Position numbers and translations under genes: made by a program | Assembly: GCA_019671005.1 (NCBI GenBank) | Contig: CM033728.1 | Coordinates: 28,099,099 to 28,163,098, forward strand | Direction: 5' to 3' | DNA: 64,000 nucleotides | Source of the DNA: Hibiscus mutabilis | Taxonomy: Eukaryota; Streptophyta; Magnoliopsida; Malvales; Malvaceae | The notes under the pieces: generated by a model | Database searches by the model: none | What the model was told of the DNA's origin: nothing | The model's input: the letters and a program-made list of their open reading frames with translations, nothing else | Shown: positions 46,022-57,335 of the stretch, one piece after another | Numbering within the stretch: position 1 is the first letter of the stretch | Layout: the number at the start of each line of letters is the position of its first letter

Positions 46022-46877
46022 GCCATCTTGAGAAGTGAGGTTTCAAGTGATCCGTTAGAGGTTCTCAACAGAATGGTTGCTTCTATATGTACCCTCTCAA
46101 CAAAGGATGAGCTTGTAAGCACATTGCATTCTTGTATGTCTGCTATTTGTGACAGAACTAAGCAGTCAACTGAAGGGGTCATCCTAACTGTTATCAAGTT
46201 TGTTACACAAAGAGGAATTGAACTGAGGGAAACTAATGTTTCAAGGGCCACTCAATCTTTACTCTCACCTACAGGGCAAGTTACTGAGAAGCAACTACGT
46301 TTGGAAGCTCTAGGAACTATACTTTATCTATATGAAAACACAAATGCCAAAATTATCTTTAATAAAATATTGATAGTTGCTCGAAGGGACACTATGACAA
46401 GCTGATGTTTTTGCCCTTACTTCCTTCTTCAGAGTTGGTAGTAAAATTGGAAAAGGAGCTGTTGAACTGAGCTACTTTTCAGTTCTTCTGAACTTGTATT
46501 GCAACTTAGAAGTTGTCACTGTCTTGCTATCTTTGGTAGGCATGAATCATTGCGTGTATTTTTAACTACATTTAAGGCATTTTGTGATTGTGTTGGAGAC
46601 TTTGAATGAAAAGGATTTTGGCAAGTGATAGTAAACAAAATGAAAAGTGGATTAATCTCTTTGAAGATTTAGCTGACTCTATTTCTATGAAGAAACTAAA
46701 AAGGGTAGAGAATAGATCTAAAGTCTTCGTGGAAATCGTTGACCTCAAATTTTGGTTGAGTAGACAAAATTATTTTTCGGGAGATGCTACTTGGGAGATA
46801 CTTTACCAGTTGCAGCAACATTTTATGAACTTGATACTTGAGGCCAAGGATCTTTTTTGGAAGCAGGAAGTATTGTA
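46022..46877 (+). pseudogene. SGR6: fragment like SHOOT GRAVITROPISM 6 / MROH-type HEAT-repeat protein
   Basis: The frame DPLEVLNRMVASICTLSTKD, TKQSTEGVILTVIKFVTQRG, ETNVSRATQSLL and VTEKQLRLEALGT is characteristic of the plant maestro-HEAT-repeat protein SGR6, a large armadillo/HEAT protein involved in shoot gravitropism. After RRDTMTS a stop follows and about 60 residues of the family are missing; the next pieces are ALTSFFRVGSKIGKGAVELS, SCHCLAIFGRHESLR and KAFCDCVGDFE. KRILASDSKQNEKWINLF comes next and then increasingly divergent sequence. The parent gene has many introns, and none is visible here, so a processed copy is likely. No poly(A) tail was identified. The LTR M insertion and several frameshifts disable it. 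Confidence 0.72.
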
Positions 46878-47422
46878 AGGAGCTTAAGTGAAGATTTGGC
46901 ATACGTTGTCGTTTTGGTATTTTGTTTTAATTTGAGTTAAGTAATTGAGTTGTTTAGACCAATTATGTAATTAGATAAAACGGGTCGTTTAGTCATCGGA
47001 AGGTTAGAAGGGGTTCCAAAATGTATTGAAAAGTAATCGATTGAATGAATATTGTCTTGCTTCTTCTCTCAAACTTTCTATTCTGTGTCTCCCTTTGCTC
47101 TTCTAATCTTCTCATTTCCTTTTAATTCTTCTTCTTTTGATTCGGGTTGTTATTCTCTATTTCTTAAAGTTCAGCAACACTGACTATTTTTCTTATTTTT
47201 TATGAAATCCATTTTCTTTTATAAAAGACAATATTTGAATCAGTTTATATTTTAATTGAATAATTTCCAAGCACTCTCTTTAAAGGAAACTGGTGTTAGT
47301 TAGGAAATGGGATATTGAGGTACCCTATTAAAAATCCCAACACAAACTCCGTATCACTTACCTATTGCTAATTTGATCTAGCGGATCTTGAGTTGACTCT
47401 CTCCTAGAAAAAATCAGGAACA
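46878..47422. other. intergenic stretch between the two pseudogenes
   Basis: AT-rich, with a pyrimidine-rich TTCTTCTCTCAAACTTTC segment near 47060-47150 that could be the decayed 5' flank of the TBL pseudogene. No ORF with similarity and no clear repeat family is seen. Confidence 0.4.
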
Positions 47423-49182
47423 ATGAAGCCTTTTGATAAGACCCAAAGCAATTACTTCTCAGTGGTATCCATACTAGTTTTTGCAACTTTATTCTTTGGA
47501 TTCTGTTGTTACAATATACAAAAATCTTTCCAATCCTAGATTTCAAACAACTAGAACCTTTCCAGGAATCTTCAAAATCAACCAATATTCAACTCCAAGA
47601 AGCAAAGAAAGATTATGATGGTGAGAGTGAAAGGAGTGTTTCGCCACTAGAAGAGTATGATATCTTCACGGGAAAACGGGTTTTTGATAACGGATCATCA
47701 CACCCTTTATACAAAGAAGAAGACTGAGTTTCTTACTGAAATGGTGACTTGTTTGAAGAATGGAAGGCCTGATTCTTTATACCAGAAATGGCGATGGCAG
47801 CCCAGAGATTGCTCTTTGCCCAAGTACATACTTTCTTTCTCTAAGTATTTGATGATAGATTCATTATTTTTTTGTTCAATGCTGCTCCCCTGTCTTTCAT
47901 TTTTCTTCAAGTACCATGTCCATGGCATATTTTGACAGGTTTGGGATATAAAAATCTTGGAAAGAACTTAAATCCGGGGCCAATTAATACAAGATTAAAT
48001 GATTAGTTTTCCTTCCTGGGTTAAGGTTTGAGGCAAAATTATTTCTGGAGAAACTTAGAGGAAAGAGGCTTATGTTTGTTGGAGACTCCTTCAACCAAAT
48101 GATGTCTATGGTTTGTATGGTTCAATCCATGATCCCACCAAAGAAGAAGAGCTTTAGTTATGCAAGCTATACCATGGTGTTTAAAATGGAGGTGATTGCT
48201 TACTGCTGTTTCTATATATCATTTTAACTCATTGATTGATTTGATTCAATTAACTCTGCAAAAAGGTGAAGGATTTGTTTGAACTGTTTAGGATTATAAT
48301 GCTACAATTGAGTTTTACTGGGCACCATTTTTGGTTGAATCCGATGCAGACCCTCCAACAATGGGGGATGGCACAGTGGTTCCTTTACTCAAGCTTGAAT
48401 CAATCTAAAAAAAAAGGAGATGACGGGAAAAATGTGGATTATCTCATCTCCAATGCATATATTTGGTGGAGGTACCCCACCATAAAAGTGCTGTAAGTCT
48501 TACCTTCATTGTCTTGTACATTTCTAGCACATATGGGCCTGAAATACTAGAATTTTTCACTCAATCCTTCCTTTGAAACTGATTAAAAAGACAAGGATCT
48601 TCCGATGATGGTGTGACAGATTATGTCGATGTTGATCAGAATGTAGCATATGAGGCTGCTTTGAAATCATGGGCTAAATGGGTGGAAGAAAATGTTAATC
48701 TAATCAAACTTCAGTGTTCTTCAGCAGTATGAGTCCTACACATATAAAGTATAAACCAGCAAAAACTTGAAACCTATTTTAGTTAGATACTTCAAAACAG
48801 TTACTTCACAGATTTTATATATGAAAAATAAAACAGGAGCTCTGACTGGAATAACACAAAAGGGATCAAGTGTTCGAATGAGACAACTCCAATTCTAAAC
48901 ATGTCAACATTCGATGTGGGCACAAATCGGCAGCTTTTCCCCACTGCAGTGAAAGTCATTCGATCCATGAAAGTACCTGTTCACTTCCTTAAAATAACGA
49001 GGTTATCAGAGTACAGAAAAGATGCATATACATCAATCTATGCAGCTCCTGGTGGTAAGTTGCTGACCCCGGAACAAAAATCTGATCCTGCAAGGTATGC
49101 AGATTGTTTGCATTGGTGTCTGCCTGGATTGCCTGATACATGGAATGAGTTGCTATATACACTTATCATACACCAAACTTGA
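47423..49182 (+). pseudogene. TBL: TRICHOME BIREFRINGENCE-LIKE acetyltransferase pseudogene, introns retained
   Basis: TBL proteins are Golgi polysaccharide O-acetyltransferases. ATG 47423 opens a cytosolic tail and a membrane anchor (SVVSILVFATLFFGF). The N-terminal TBL domain follows with YDIFTGKRVFDN, HPLYKEED, EFLTEMVTCLKNGRPDSLYQ and KWRWQPRDCSLPK. Exon 2 (48026-48191) carries LRGKRLMFVGDS, the GDS box; exon 3 starts at 48292 with DYNATIEFYWAPFLVES and IWW. The last exon has NETTPILNMSTFDVGTNR, KVPVHFLKITRLSEYRKDA and the DxxH box YADCLHWCLPGLPDTWNE. Introns 47824-48025 and 48192-48291 have GT-AG ends and join codons correctly. Frameshifts near 47515, 47725, 48410 and 48705 and loss of residues after GDS inactivate it. 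It is a duplicated, not processed, copy. Confidence 0.88.
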
Positions 49183-50571
49183 CTTTCGTGTCATGATTGA
49201 TATTCCTAGAAATGAATGTATATTAAAAAATGGTATAGCATGGTAAAAATCTGCAATAAGTTGTAGGCACCAGAGAGGAAACTGGTCTCTGAAGTCAACA
49301 TGAAGAATTGAAGAAATATAAACTTTAGAAAATCTTCAGATTTACAAGCATGTGATACGTATATAAAAAAACGTTGCCTGATCCATCAGCATTACTTTTT
49401 AAATATATTTTCAAATCATTTTTAATTTGTTATGGGAAAATCATTTTCAAAATATTAAACTAGAATTTGGGTTAAAATATGTTTTTAGTCTTTTACTCTT
49501 ACACGTTTAATATTTATTTTTTATTTTAGTTTTTATTTAAAAATTTAGATCCATTAATTTTTTTAAAGTTTGCTTTGTTCCTTCCAATAATGCCAGTTTC
49601 AAGGTTTGAAATTGACTATTTTGGCAAGTAGTTTTTGTCTTACCATCAGCACTAAGTTGTTGAAGTTATAAGGGTAAACTACATAAATGGTCATCGAACT
49701 TTTAGAATACTTTCATTTTCGTCACCGAACTTTTAAAACTTGCATTATAGTCGCCGAAGTTTAGTTTGCTTTCACTATTGTTATGCCTCCGCCCAAAACC
49801 ATCACATCTTAGCCTGCAAACGACATACCTTCGCCTATCCATGTCGTTGAAAGTCCTTAAAGGATAAGGCACCATAGCCTTCGGAGCTCTCGCCTCCAGA
49901 CAGTCCTTGACATGATGGCTGTTAGGCCCGTCTGGCACACCAGTTGAGCTTACTGTCTGGCAGCTAAGTCTAGCTAGCCAGCCCGCTTGACCATACTAAA
50001 AAGCCTGGTCCAATCCTGCCGATCCATCAATAGCATACTCTCATTTTAAGGAAGCACAGAGTCGACCGAAGAAGCTGTGAAGACCAACCTTGTAAGTAAT
50101 GAAGAACCTCCAGAATGCATGAACCCAAGAAGCACGGATTATAGAAGACCTTACTCTCTCTTGTAGTATTCTTGTATGTTAATATATAACCCACCACATT
50201 GAGTGGATTAGAACATAGACATCTCTGGAATAGACATCCTCTAATGTACATGTAAATTTTACAACTTAAAGGGTAACCTCCTCTTTCGTGCTGTCGATGC
50301 GTGCAGGTTTAAAAGAAGCGATGAGGCCCTCCAAAAAAGAGAGGAAAGTGGAATTCACGCACGATGTTGATTTCCCTGAAAATGTTTCTCTCCGTCAAAT
50401 GTATCCGCTTCAAAACAATTCCCCTCCAAACCGCCAGGTATCGGGGAAAACCCCTTCTTTTGCTAGCTTAAAAGCACCCTAAGAACTTGGTGCACTTCTA
50501 GGAAAACGCTTAAACTACTGATAAATGTATGAATAAATATATGGATAAATGCCTGGATGAATGCTTTAGTG
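49183..50571. other. intergenic sequence with dispersed-repeat-like segment
   Basis: 49183-49680 is AT-rich without recognisable content. 49690-49790 has the words GTAAACTACATAAATGGTCA, TCGTCACCGAACTTTTAAAA and TAGTCGCCGAAGTTTAG, a phrase often seen in plant dispersed repeats, but no paired end was found. 50285-50482 is open for 64 codons (MRAGLKEAMRPSKKERK) without a recognised family. Confidence 0.35.
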
Positions 50572-52990
50572 TGTAACCCCCTAAACCCGGCCTATAAGAA
50601 AATACCAAATTTAGAAAGTCACAACAAAAAACTTGTCCTTCAAGTAACCAATTTTTTTGGATTTAAATTCTTAATTACTCAACATAATTATTAAGAAAGT
50701 AAAACCCAATAATCGTTCCAACTATTATAAAACTCGAATTGCTTAAACGATCTTCTAATAGTTTAATAAAATAACCAAAGAAAATTTATAAATGCATGCA
50801 TCCAATAAATCCCAAATTTGTAATCAGTCTCATTGTCCAAATTACATAAATATCCCAAAAATAATGTCAAAACAATAGTTCAAATAATTTAAAGAGAATT
50901 CATATTGAATAATAAAAATATTTGAATAAAGTACGAGATCCTCTAAGTACTGAGTCATCTAAAGAGTCTGGATATCTGAAAGAGAAACTATGGGGGAGTT
51001 AGTTGAAGAGCTTAGTGTGTCGCTAAAGTGCAAGCAACCACAAACCAAAATAATATTTTATTTGCTTATAAATTCTTTTAAAAACATAATACTTCACGAT
51101 AAATCTGAATCATAATGATATGAAGTCCAATGCATAACTCAATACCCAACGCATAACTCAATACCCAACTTCAATCATCATACAGAGAGAAGGTTTCCCT
51201 CACCAGAGTGGAGGTTGCCCTCACTTTTTCCGAACACAATTTCATCCAATGTACACAATGATATGATTTAAAAATCATAAATTCAAACTCTTACTAGTTT
51301 CTCATTTCCTAAAATTCGATGCTTGATTGAAAAACATAGTTTAATATGTCATGCATGATATTCCAAAACATTTTCAAATCAAAATTTAGATAATAAATCA
51401 AGCAAAGTGTAAAACAACAATGATTTAAAGCAAGGGAAGAAACACACATAAAAATCATTTATTTATAACACCGTAAGAAACACACCTTAGCAAACAGTAA
51501 CTCTAACATTGTGGAGCACGTATCTCACGCTCAGACTTATTATTTAGTCTAACTGAATCAAAACTTAAGAGATTAAAATTGTACATTAAAAACCTTTGCT
51601 AACACTAATCCACCAACTAAAATCACAAATACTAGTATGGAAGAATACTCATGTGTAGACCTCGAATAGCGTGTACGGTCTGACTGAACAAGTGGATGAG
51701 GTAACTCGTTGAACTCAAAGTCAATACCTGAACATGAGAATAACTATGATCAAACCAATATTCAATTCTTTTGAAATTACTAAACACAATAAATTGTAAA
51801 TAGCAAAGCAATGCTTTCAGCTTCGAATTTGACGAAACAGGTAGTGGATTCAGACCTAAGACGTCAAAAAAGGTTGGGGTGAAGGTCGTATGAAGAAGTC
51901 AACTCAAGTTAACTGTCAAAGTCAACTGGTCAAAGTTAACTGTCAATTGGTCGAAGTCAATGGTCTACTAGTCAAAGTCAACCCTAACGGTCAAAGGCAA
52001 ATTTAACGTGTCAGGTTTGTTCAACTTGGGTCGATTCAGCTCATAGGTCTGATTCAGAAAAAATATTTTAGGTCATTGGTTCACTCGGTTCGGTTTGGCT
52101 CAACTCAACCAGTTTGGATCACTAATCTGGTTCGGTGTGATCTAGCTCAACACACGAGTCGGGTCACAAAATTTAGCCATCACATGGCTATAGGCCTAAG
52201 GGTTTTTGGTTCACAATTGGGTTCAATCCATAACACACAGCCCACACTCTTTCCCCTACCACAATTCTGGAATTAGGGTCTATAAACCCTGGCGACGCTA
52301 TCACCGATAACACTAATCGGAGACCCAAATGGTCATTTTGTCCAATCCACAAGCTCAAAACCATTACAAAACCACCCAAATGAAGCAAAGGGAAATCGAA
52401 CTAAAAGTCTTACCCAACTCGATCACAACGGAAGAGAGGCAGAATGTGGCGGAGGAATGAGGAAAGAAAAACCAAAACGTTTTCCTTGCGATCCCGATGA
52501 GTTACAATAGTGATGGGGAAAGCAGTTGGTCGAGGTTGGTTCACGAGCTCGTAAGGGTCTCAACAGTAGTGTCAGTGTTCTGAATGGACGACGATTAGCT
52601 GATGGTCGAAGTTTGATCGAAGGAAAAGGTGAAGGGGGCATTATTTCGTGAGTTAGATGAGAGTTGGGAGGGGAAAAGGCAGCAAACTTAGCAAATGGAA
52701 TACCAAAGGGTGCTCATATGTGAAAAGGGGGGTTTGAATACCATATTCAATGGATAAACTCTAAGACGTGATCTCAGCTTCCTGGGGTTCATGAAAAGAG
52801 CACAAAGTTTTACACTTATCTCAATTTGGTCCCCAAATTGCCAAAATAAGCCATAAATTCTAAATTTTTCTTATTTTAACCCCTTAAAAAATTGGGGTTT
52901 TTGAATTAAAATTCCTAAATTTTACAGTCTTCAATTTAGGGATTTCAAGCAATAAGGTTTCTAAATTAGGGTTATTTTCGAGGTGTTACA
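50572..52990 (-). repeat. 3' LTR of element H
   Basis: 2419 bp. The minus strand starts TGTAACACCTCGAAAATAAC and ends TAGGGGGTTACA. The terminal 290 bases match 54220-54512 with minor changes, confirming both LTRs belong to one element. It holds nine GTCAA words at 51895-52010. Confidence 0.88.
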
Positions 52991-53004
52991 ACTCTTCCTC
53001 CCTT
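52991..53004 (-). promoter_or_regulatory. polypurine tract of element H
   Basis: Minus strand AAGGGAGGAAGAGT directly precedes the 3' LTR start. The position fixes element polarity. Confidence 0.85.
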
Positions 53005-54198
53005 AAAAAAAATTCGTCCTCAAAATTTTTAGACTTAGAAACTGATTCAAAAACTCGCTGACACTACTTAAACTTTTCATTTTGAATTCATCATCCAACA
53101 AACAAATTAAGAACTGAATACATCAAAATGTACCCTCCATGCCCTCAGATGCATCCTCAAAACCACCACGAGCTCCGGTCGCATATACTAAACATGGTCG
53201 TCTATTCATGGATCTAGTTGATCTATCACTCTTAATATGTATACCTCTACTATCATTACCCGAAGAAGCATACCTACCATGACCTCTACTCCTAACGGAT
53301 GCTTGTGCTGATAAGAAAGATTGGTTCCGTAAAATTGAAGCAATATGTGGACGTGGACAATTTCTTAGGTAATGATCCTAGGAACCACATCTAAAACATG
53401 TTATTTTCTTCCGTTTGCATTCTCTGTTATGCTTCTTATTACAGTAACTATATATAGAAATAAGGCGAGGAACTTTTGCACTACCCACGCTGGCTGCTGG
53501 AGCTGTCTATAGTGTAGGTCTCACACTCTGATAACTCTAAGAAATGAACTCATCTCTAGCCCTCTTTCTAGATGGGTTGACAAAACTTGGCAGAACAATT
53601 ATATCTGGTTGCTTCCAAAATTGATTAGTATTTTGAAGTTCATCCTATTTCATGAGTGCATCCATCCTCCAGTAGTCATAGCTCAACCAACCATGTCGCT
53701 AAACATCTTATCATGATGCGTTTCCTCGAACCCTCTGAATGAAAAAGATAACGCAACAACTCCAGTTCATCGTGGCACTGTCTAGTTGAACCGTCTCACT
53801 GTCTTCAAAGTCAAGTGAGTTTATAGCTCTAGACTGGTGTCCTCACAATGGCTTATCTTCCTCAATATCCGATATCTCGTTTTGATTTTTTGTATGATCA
53901 TCAGAGGGCAAAAAATCACTATCAGAAGTGACAGTATGATCTTGACCTCGACCGATCGTAAAACTATAGCTCCTATGCGGTGGCATAACAACTACTTACA
54001 AAGACAAAAATTTAGAATCAGATTCGGTAATGGAGTCTCGGAGTTAAAACATGAAGATAGTAATTTACTAAAAATCAACAAAACCATAATAGGATTTTCA
54101 AAAAAAATTCCATTTACCCCAAAATATTTCAGATGTATGCAAAAATGTTTACTAATTTGAAAATGTTTCCATGTGAGCTTCACATTCCGAGGGTTGAA
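53005..54198 (-). pseudogene. gag: gag remnant of element H
   Basis: The minus strand near 53398-53357 encodes a CCHC zinc knuckle (CFRCGS, stop, DHYLRNC), followed by RSRGHGRYASSGNDSRG and RRPCLVYATGARGGFEDASE to about 53128. This is the arginine/glycine-rich gag end of Tekay/Del elements. The rest of the internal region, up to the primer site, has only frameshifted gag-like sequence. From the knuckle the sequence passes within about 400 bases to the polypurine tract, where several kilobases of pol should be. The region is noncoding at present. Confidence 0.7.
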
Positions 54199-54214
54199 CT
54201 CGGCTATGATACCA
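54199..54214 (-). promoter_or_regulatory. primer binding site of element H (initiator tRNA-Met type)
   Basis: Minus strand TGGTATCATAGCCGAG lies five bases inside the LTR end. It differs at one position from the usual TGGTATCAGAGC core complementary to initiator tRNA-Met used by chromoviruses. Confidence 0.85.
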
Positions 54215-54219
54215 TTAAA

Positions 54220-54512
54220 TGTAACCCCCTAAACTTGACCTAGAAGAAAAGGCTGAGTTTAGAAAGTCACAACCAAAAACTTGTCCTATTATAACATTTT
54301 TTGGTTTTAAATACTTAATAACGCAAAGTAATTATTAAAAACAAGTAAAACTCAATATTCATTCCAACTATTATAAAATTTGATTTGCTTAAATGATCTT
54401 CTGATAGTTTAATTAAATATCTGAAGAAAATTTATAAATGCATGCATCCAATAAATCCCAAATTTATAAACAATCCCAATATCCAAATTACATAAATATC
54501 CCAAAATAATGC
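54220..54512 (-). repeat. truncated 5' LTR of element H
   Basis: It matches 50572-50865 of the 3' LTR, including TGTAACCCCCTAAAC and CCAATAAATCCCAAATTT. The match stops at AATAATG, where the 3' LTR continues TCAAAAC but this copy continues into CTGTAATCACTC, the Ogre LTR start. The missing part should lie beyond the other end of element G. Confidence 0.88.
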
Positions 54513-56001
54513 TGTAATCACTCATTTTTACTTAAATATATTAATATTGCATGTATATTTATTATATGAATGTTACTAATATAAGGTGATGTGTGCATGT
54601 ATAAGCTATGTATACGTATTAGGGATGTATGTATGTCACGTATGTATCTAGGGTATAAGCGTATATAGATGTTATGTTAATTATATGTATGATTATACGT
54701 ACATATACTAGAATATTATATTAATTAATGATCGTATAATATAAGTATATATTTTCGTATGTATATGTATTGCTGTTATAATTATACTATTATTGGGCTG
54801 ACAAAATGAAAAATTAAATACATTAAACCCAAATAAAAAATTACAGTCCAATTACAAACCCAATTACAAGGCCCGTTTGGCCCAAATCTGAATCCCATTT
54901 AATTACAATGTGCAGGTAACTGTGGGCCGTTGGATCAAGATCTGATCCAACGGCTACGATGCAACCAAGGTCAAAAATATCTGTCAGGCGCGTGCTCCAC
55001 ACGTATGGACCGTTCGAGTGCCACGCGCGCGTGTGGTCCACGCGCGGACGCTTTAATATCCCATGCGCGCGTAAGATCCACGCGTTCTGACTCCTCGACT
55101 GCGGAGCTCCACGTGCCGAAATCTCAAGCCGTCTCATCAGATCGAGGCTTCATCCAGGCCGATCGTTCTTCAAGCCATCTCGACCGTTAGATCAGATCTG
55201 ATCTAACGGCCGAAAATGCGTCTGGCCTCTGGCAGAATGACCACACCGCCACCGCGCCGATATTCAGTCCCCGCGTTCAGATTATGTCAAAGACAACAAG
55301 CAAATGTCAGATCTGGAAAAGAAGATACAAGTTGCAACAAAAGCAGAGGCAGTAATATATATGAAATGGGGCTGTTGTAACGGGATAATTTTTAGCTAGC
55401 AAGCAAAAAAGATTAGCAAAAAAAACAGAGAGAGTAGTAACAAAAAAAAACAGAGAGCTTGTAAAACCAAAAAATTTGTAACCAGTCAAGATAATCAAAA
55501 AGGCAGTCCAGTGGTAATTTTTTGTCTCTTTTTTCTTACCTGTTTTCTTTGCATGCATATACGAAACAGAAATAAAAAACAGAAACAAAAAAAGAAGTAG
55601 TCTTACCGGCGTTGTCTGTGGGTCTTCCTTCTCTCGGTGACAAACCTCTCGGCTTCTACAAGCCAGATCTGGTGAACTAAAGGGAAGAGAAGACCCTTTG
55701 TAGTTGTATTTTGGTCTAATTTTTTTTTTGGGTTCGTATTTCTTAGATCTAGAGTAAAAGAAAGGGTATCCTCTGAATCCAACCACGGATTCGTATTGAG
55801 GACGACAAGGGGAATGTTTTGGCGTATTTTGGGAGCCTACCGGCGCCGGTTAGCGGCGGCCGGCGGCAGAGAATACGGCGGCCGGCCGCCGGATTCTGGG
55901 TTTTGCAAGAACATTTGAGAGAAAAGATGAACACTGGTTATTTGGAAACTGAAGAATGAAACGAAAATGGAGAAAATTTGGTTTCGGTCTGAAAATAGCC
56001 C

Positions 56002-56009
56002 TTATATAG
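56002..56009 (+). promoter_or_regulatory. candidate TATA box of LTR G
   Basis: TTATATAG follows AATAGCCC in the LTR, with about 1.3 kb of R/U5 after it. In LTR M the comparable position has TATTTAAAG. Motif and position only. Confidence 0.45.
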
Positions 56010-56985
56010 ATGTTATTATTTTACTAAATGGGTAAATTACACGCTTAATCCCACCGCGTTTTCAATATTTTCATTTTTGTCTTGCCGCATGGTATAATCA
56101 CAGTCCCAGTCCCCCTGAGTTTTCAAAAAGTCACAATTTAGTCCCTAAATTACACCGAATCAGTTTCTGAATGGTAAAATTACGCCCTTAACCATCCCGC
56201 GTTTTTGAATTTTTCACTTTGGGTCCGCCCCTGGTATAATTACAATCCTGGTCCTTTTAGGTTTTGTTTGTTTTGCAATTTCGTCCCTAAATTACATATT
56301 ATTGTTCTTTAATTTCCGCCACCGATTTTCGTTTTCCTTTCATTTCATTTGTTTTTTTCTTTGTAAATATTACTGTCAGATTATAATCTTATATGTTGAT
56401 ATTATTTTATTTTATGTCTCTCGTATATGACTCGTTTTATGTTTATATGTATATATATGTGTCAAGTATGATATTCGTTTTTATCCGTTATTCATATCAA
56501 GCATGTTATGTTTTAATTGGTTCGTACATGACGTATGTTGTATTTTATATGTGTGTGTTTCCTTATTTTTTAGGGGTTACATGTTAGTGTATTTACCCTT
56601 TTATACGATATATTGACCCATATATGTTGAAATATGTTTTATTACTAGTATGCATTTTTTTAATACCTGTTCGTCTACATATACTTATCCCTGCCTTGTT
56701 ATTTTGACATATTATAGTTGTTTTTTTTATCTATTATTTAGAATAATATGTATATGCATGTTTTAGTCTAGAATATCATCTATGTTAGATTAATATTCTG
56801 TTATGACAATATTTACTACATTTAAACATTTTACCATGTTTTATATTTTTGCCATTAAGATTGCATATCGAGATATAAATTGTTAATGCGGTGTCCTTTT
56901 ATCCGAGCGTAAACGGGGCCAGTATCAAGCGTAGTGATAGTGGTTGGGCGTTTATTCTCGGATAACGGGACCCTTAAAATATATT

Positions 56986-57060
56986 CGCAATTATGACCGA
57001 ATTTTAAAATAATCGTCACTCTAATCTGGAAAATCCAATATTAATAAAGCGGTAATTATT
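56986..57060 (+). repeat. U5 arm of a 75-nt inverted repeat
   Basis: It pairs with 57385-57459 (reverse complement) with roughly 85 percent identity over 75 bases, by eye. The loop of 324 bases holds the LTR end and the primer site. Shared blocks are CGCAATTATGACCGAAT, GTCACT and TAAAGCGGTAATTATT. Confidence 0.9.
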
Positions 57061-57316
57061 AAAGTACCAATTTTGGGCGGTGTGGGGGTGCTAATCCTTC
57101 CCCATCCGTAACCGACTCCCGAACCCTGTCTTTTTGAATCTCTGGTTTTATGGTGTCCGGCCTACCTAAGTGGCCGGTGGCGACTCCATTTTTATAAGGT
57201 TTTTGTAAACCCCACGGAATAAATATTTTATATCCAAACACCTTTCAAAAAAAAACATTTCAAAAATCATCGTTTTTATTTTAGCGATATATAAAAAAAA
57301 AGACATTCGCTACAGA

Positions 57317-57335
57317 TGGCGACTCCGCTGGGGAC
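57317..57335 (+). promoter_or_regulatory. primer binding site of Ogre element G
   Basis: TGGCGACTCCGCTGGGGAC, two bases after the LTR end. Ogre elements are known for a primer site of this form, reported as complementary to tRNA-Arg. A ten-base copy of its first half (TGGCGACTCC) lies inside the LTR at 57176-57185. Confidence 0.85.

Larger units (their letters stand above)
50572..54512 (-). mobile_element. chromovirus-like element H reduced to LTRs and gag, minus strand
   Basis: On the minus strand the order is 5' LTR end (54512-54220), initiator-tRNA-type primer site, a 1.2-kb internal region with a gag zinc knuckle, polypurine tract and complete 3' LTR (52990-50572). RT, RNase H and integrase are absent, so H would need proteins in trans. 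The 5' LTR is cut at 54512 by the Ogre LTR start. LTR termini are TGTAACACC and GGGGGTTACA. Confidence 0.85.
54513..57314 (+). repeat. 5' LTR of Ogre element G
   Basis: It begins TGTAATCACTCATTTTTAC, comparable with TGTAATAGCCCATTTTTTCC of solo LTR M, and ends CATTCGCTACA, two bases before the primer site; 2802 bp. A GC-rich gene-like segment lies at 54960-55280 and 55840-55900, a TATA box at 56002, and the conserved GGGCGGTGTGGGGGTGC block at 57075-57091. The start is set by loss of homology to LTR H, and is less certain than the end. Confidence 0.75.

Noticed and set aside
55307..55786. 159-codon minus-strand open frame
   Set aside because: It lies in U3 of LTR G, antisense to the element, with low-complexity Phe/Leu runs and no family signature.
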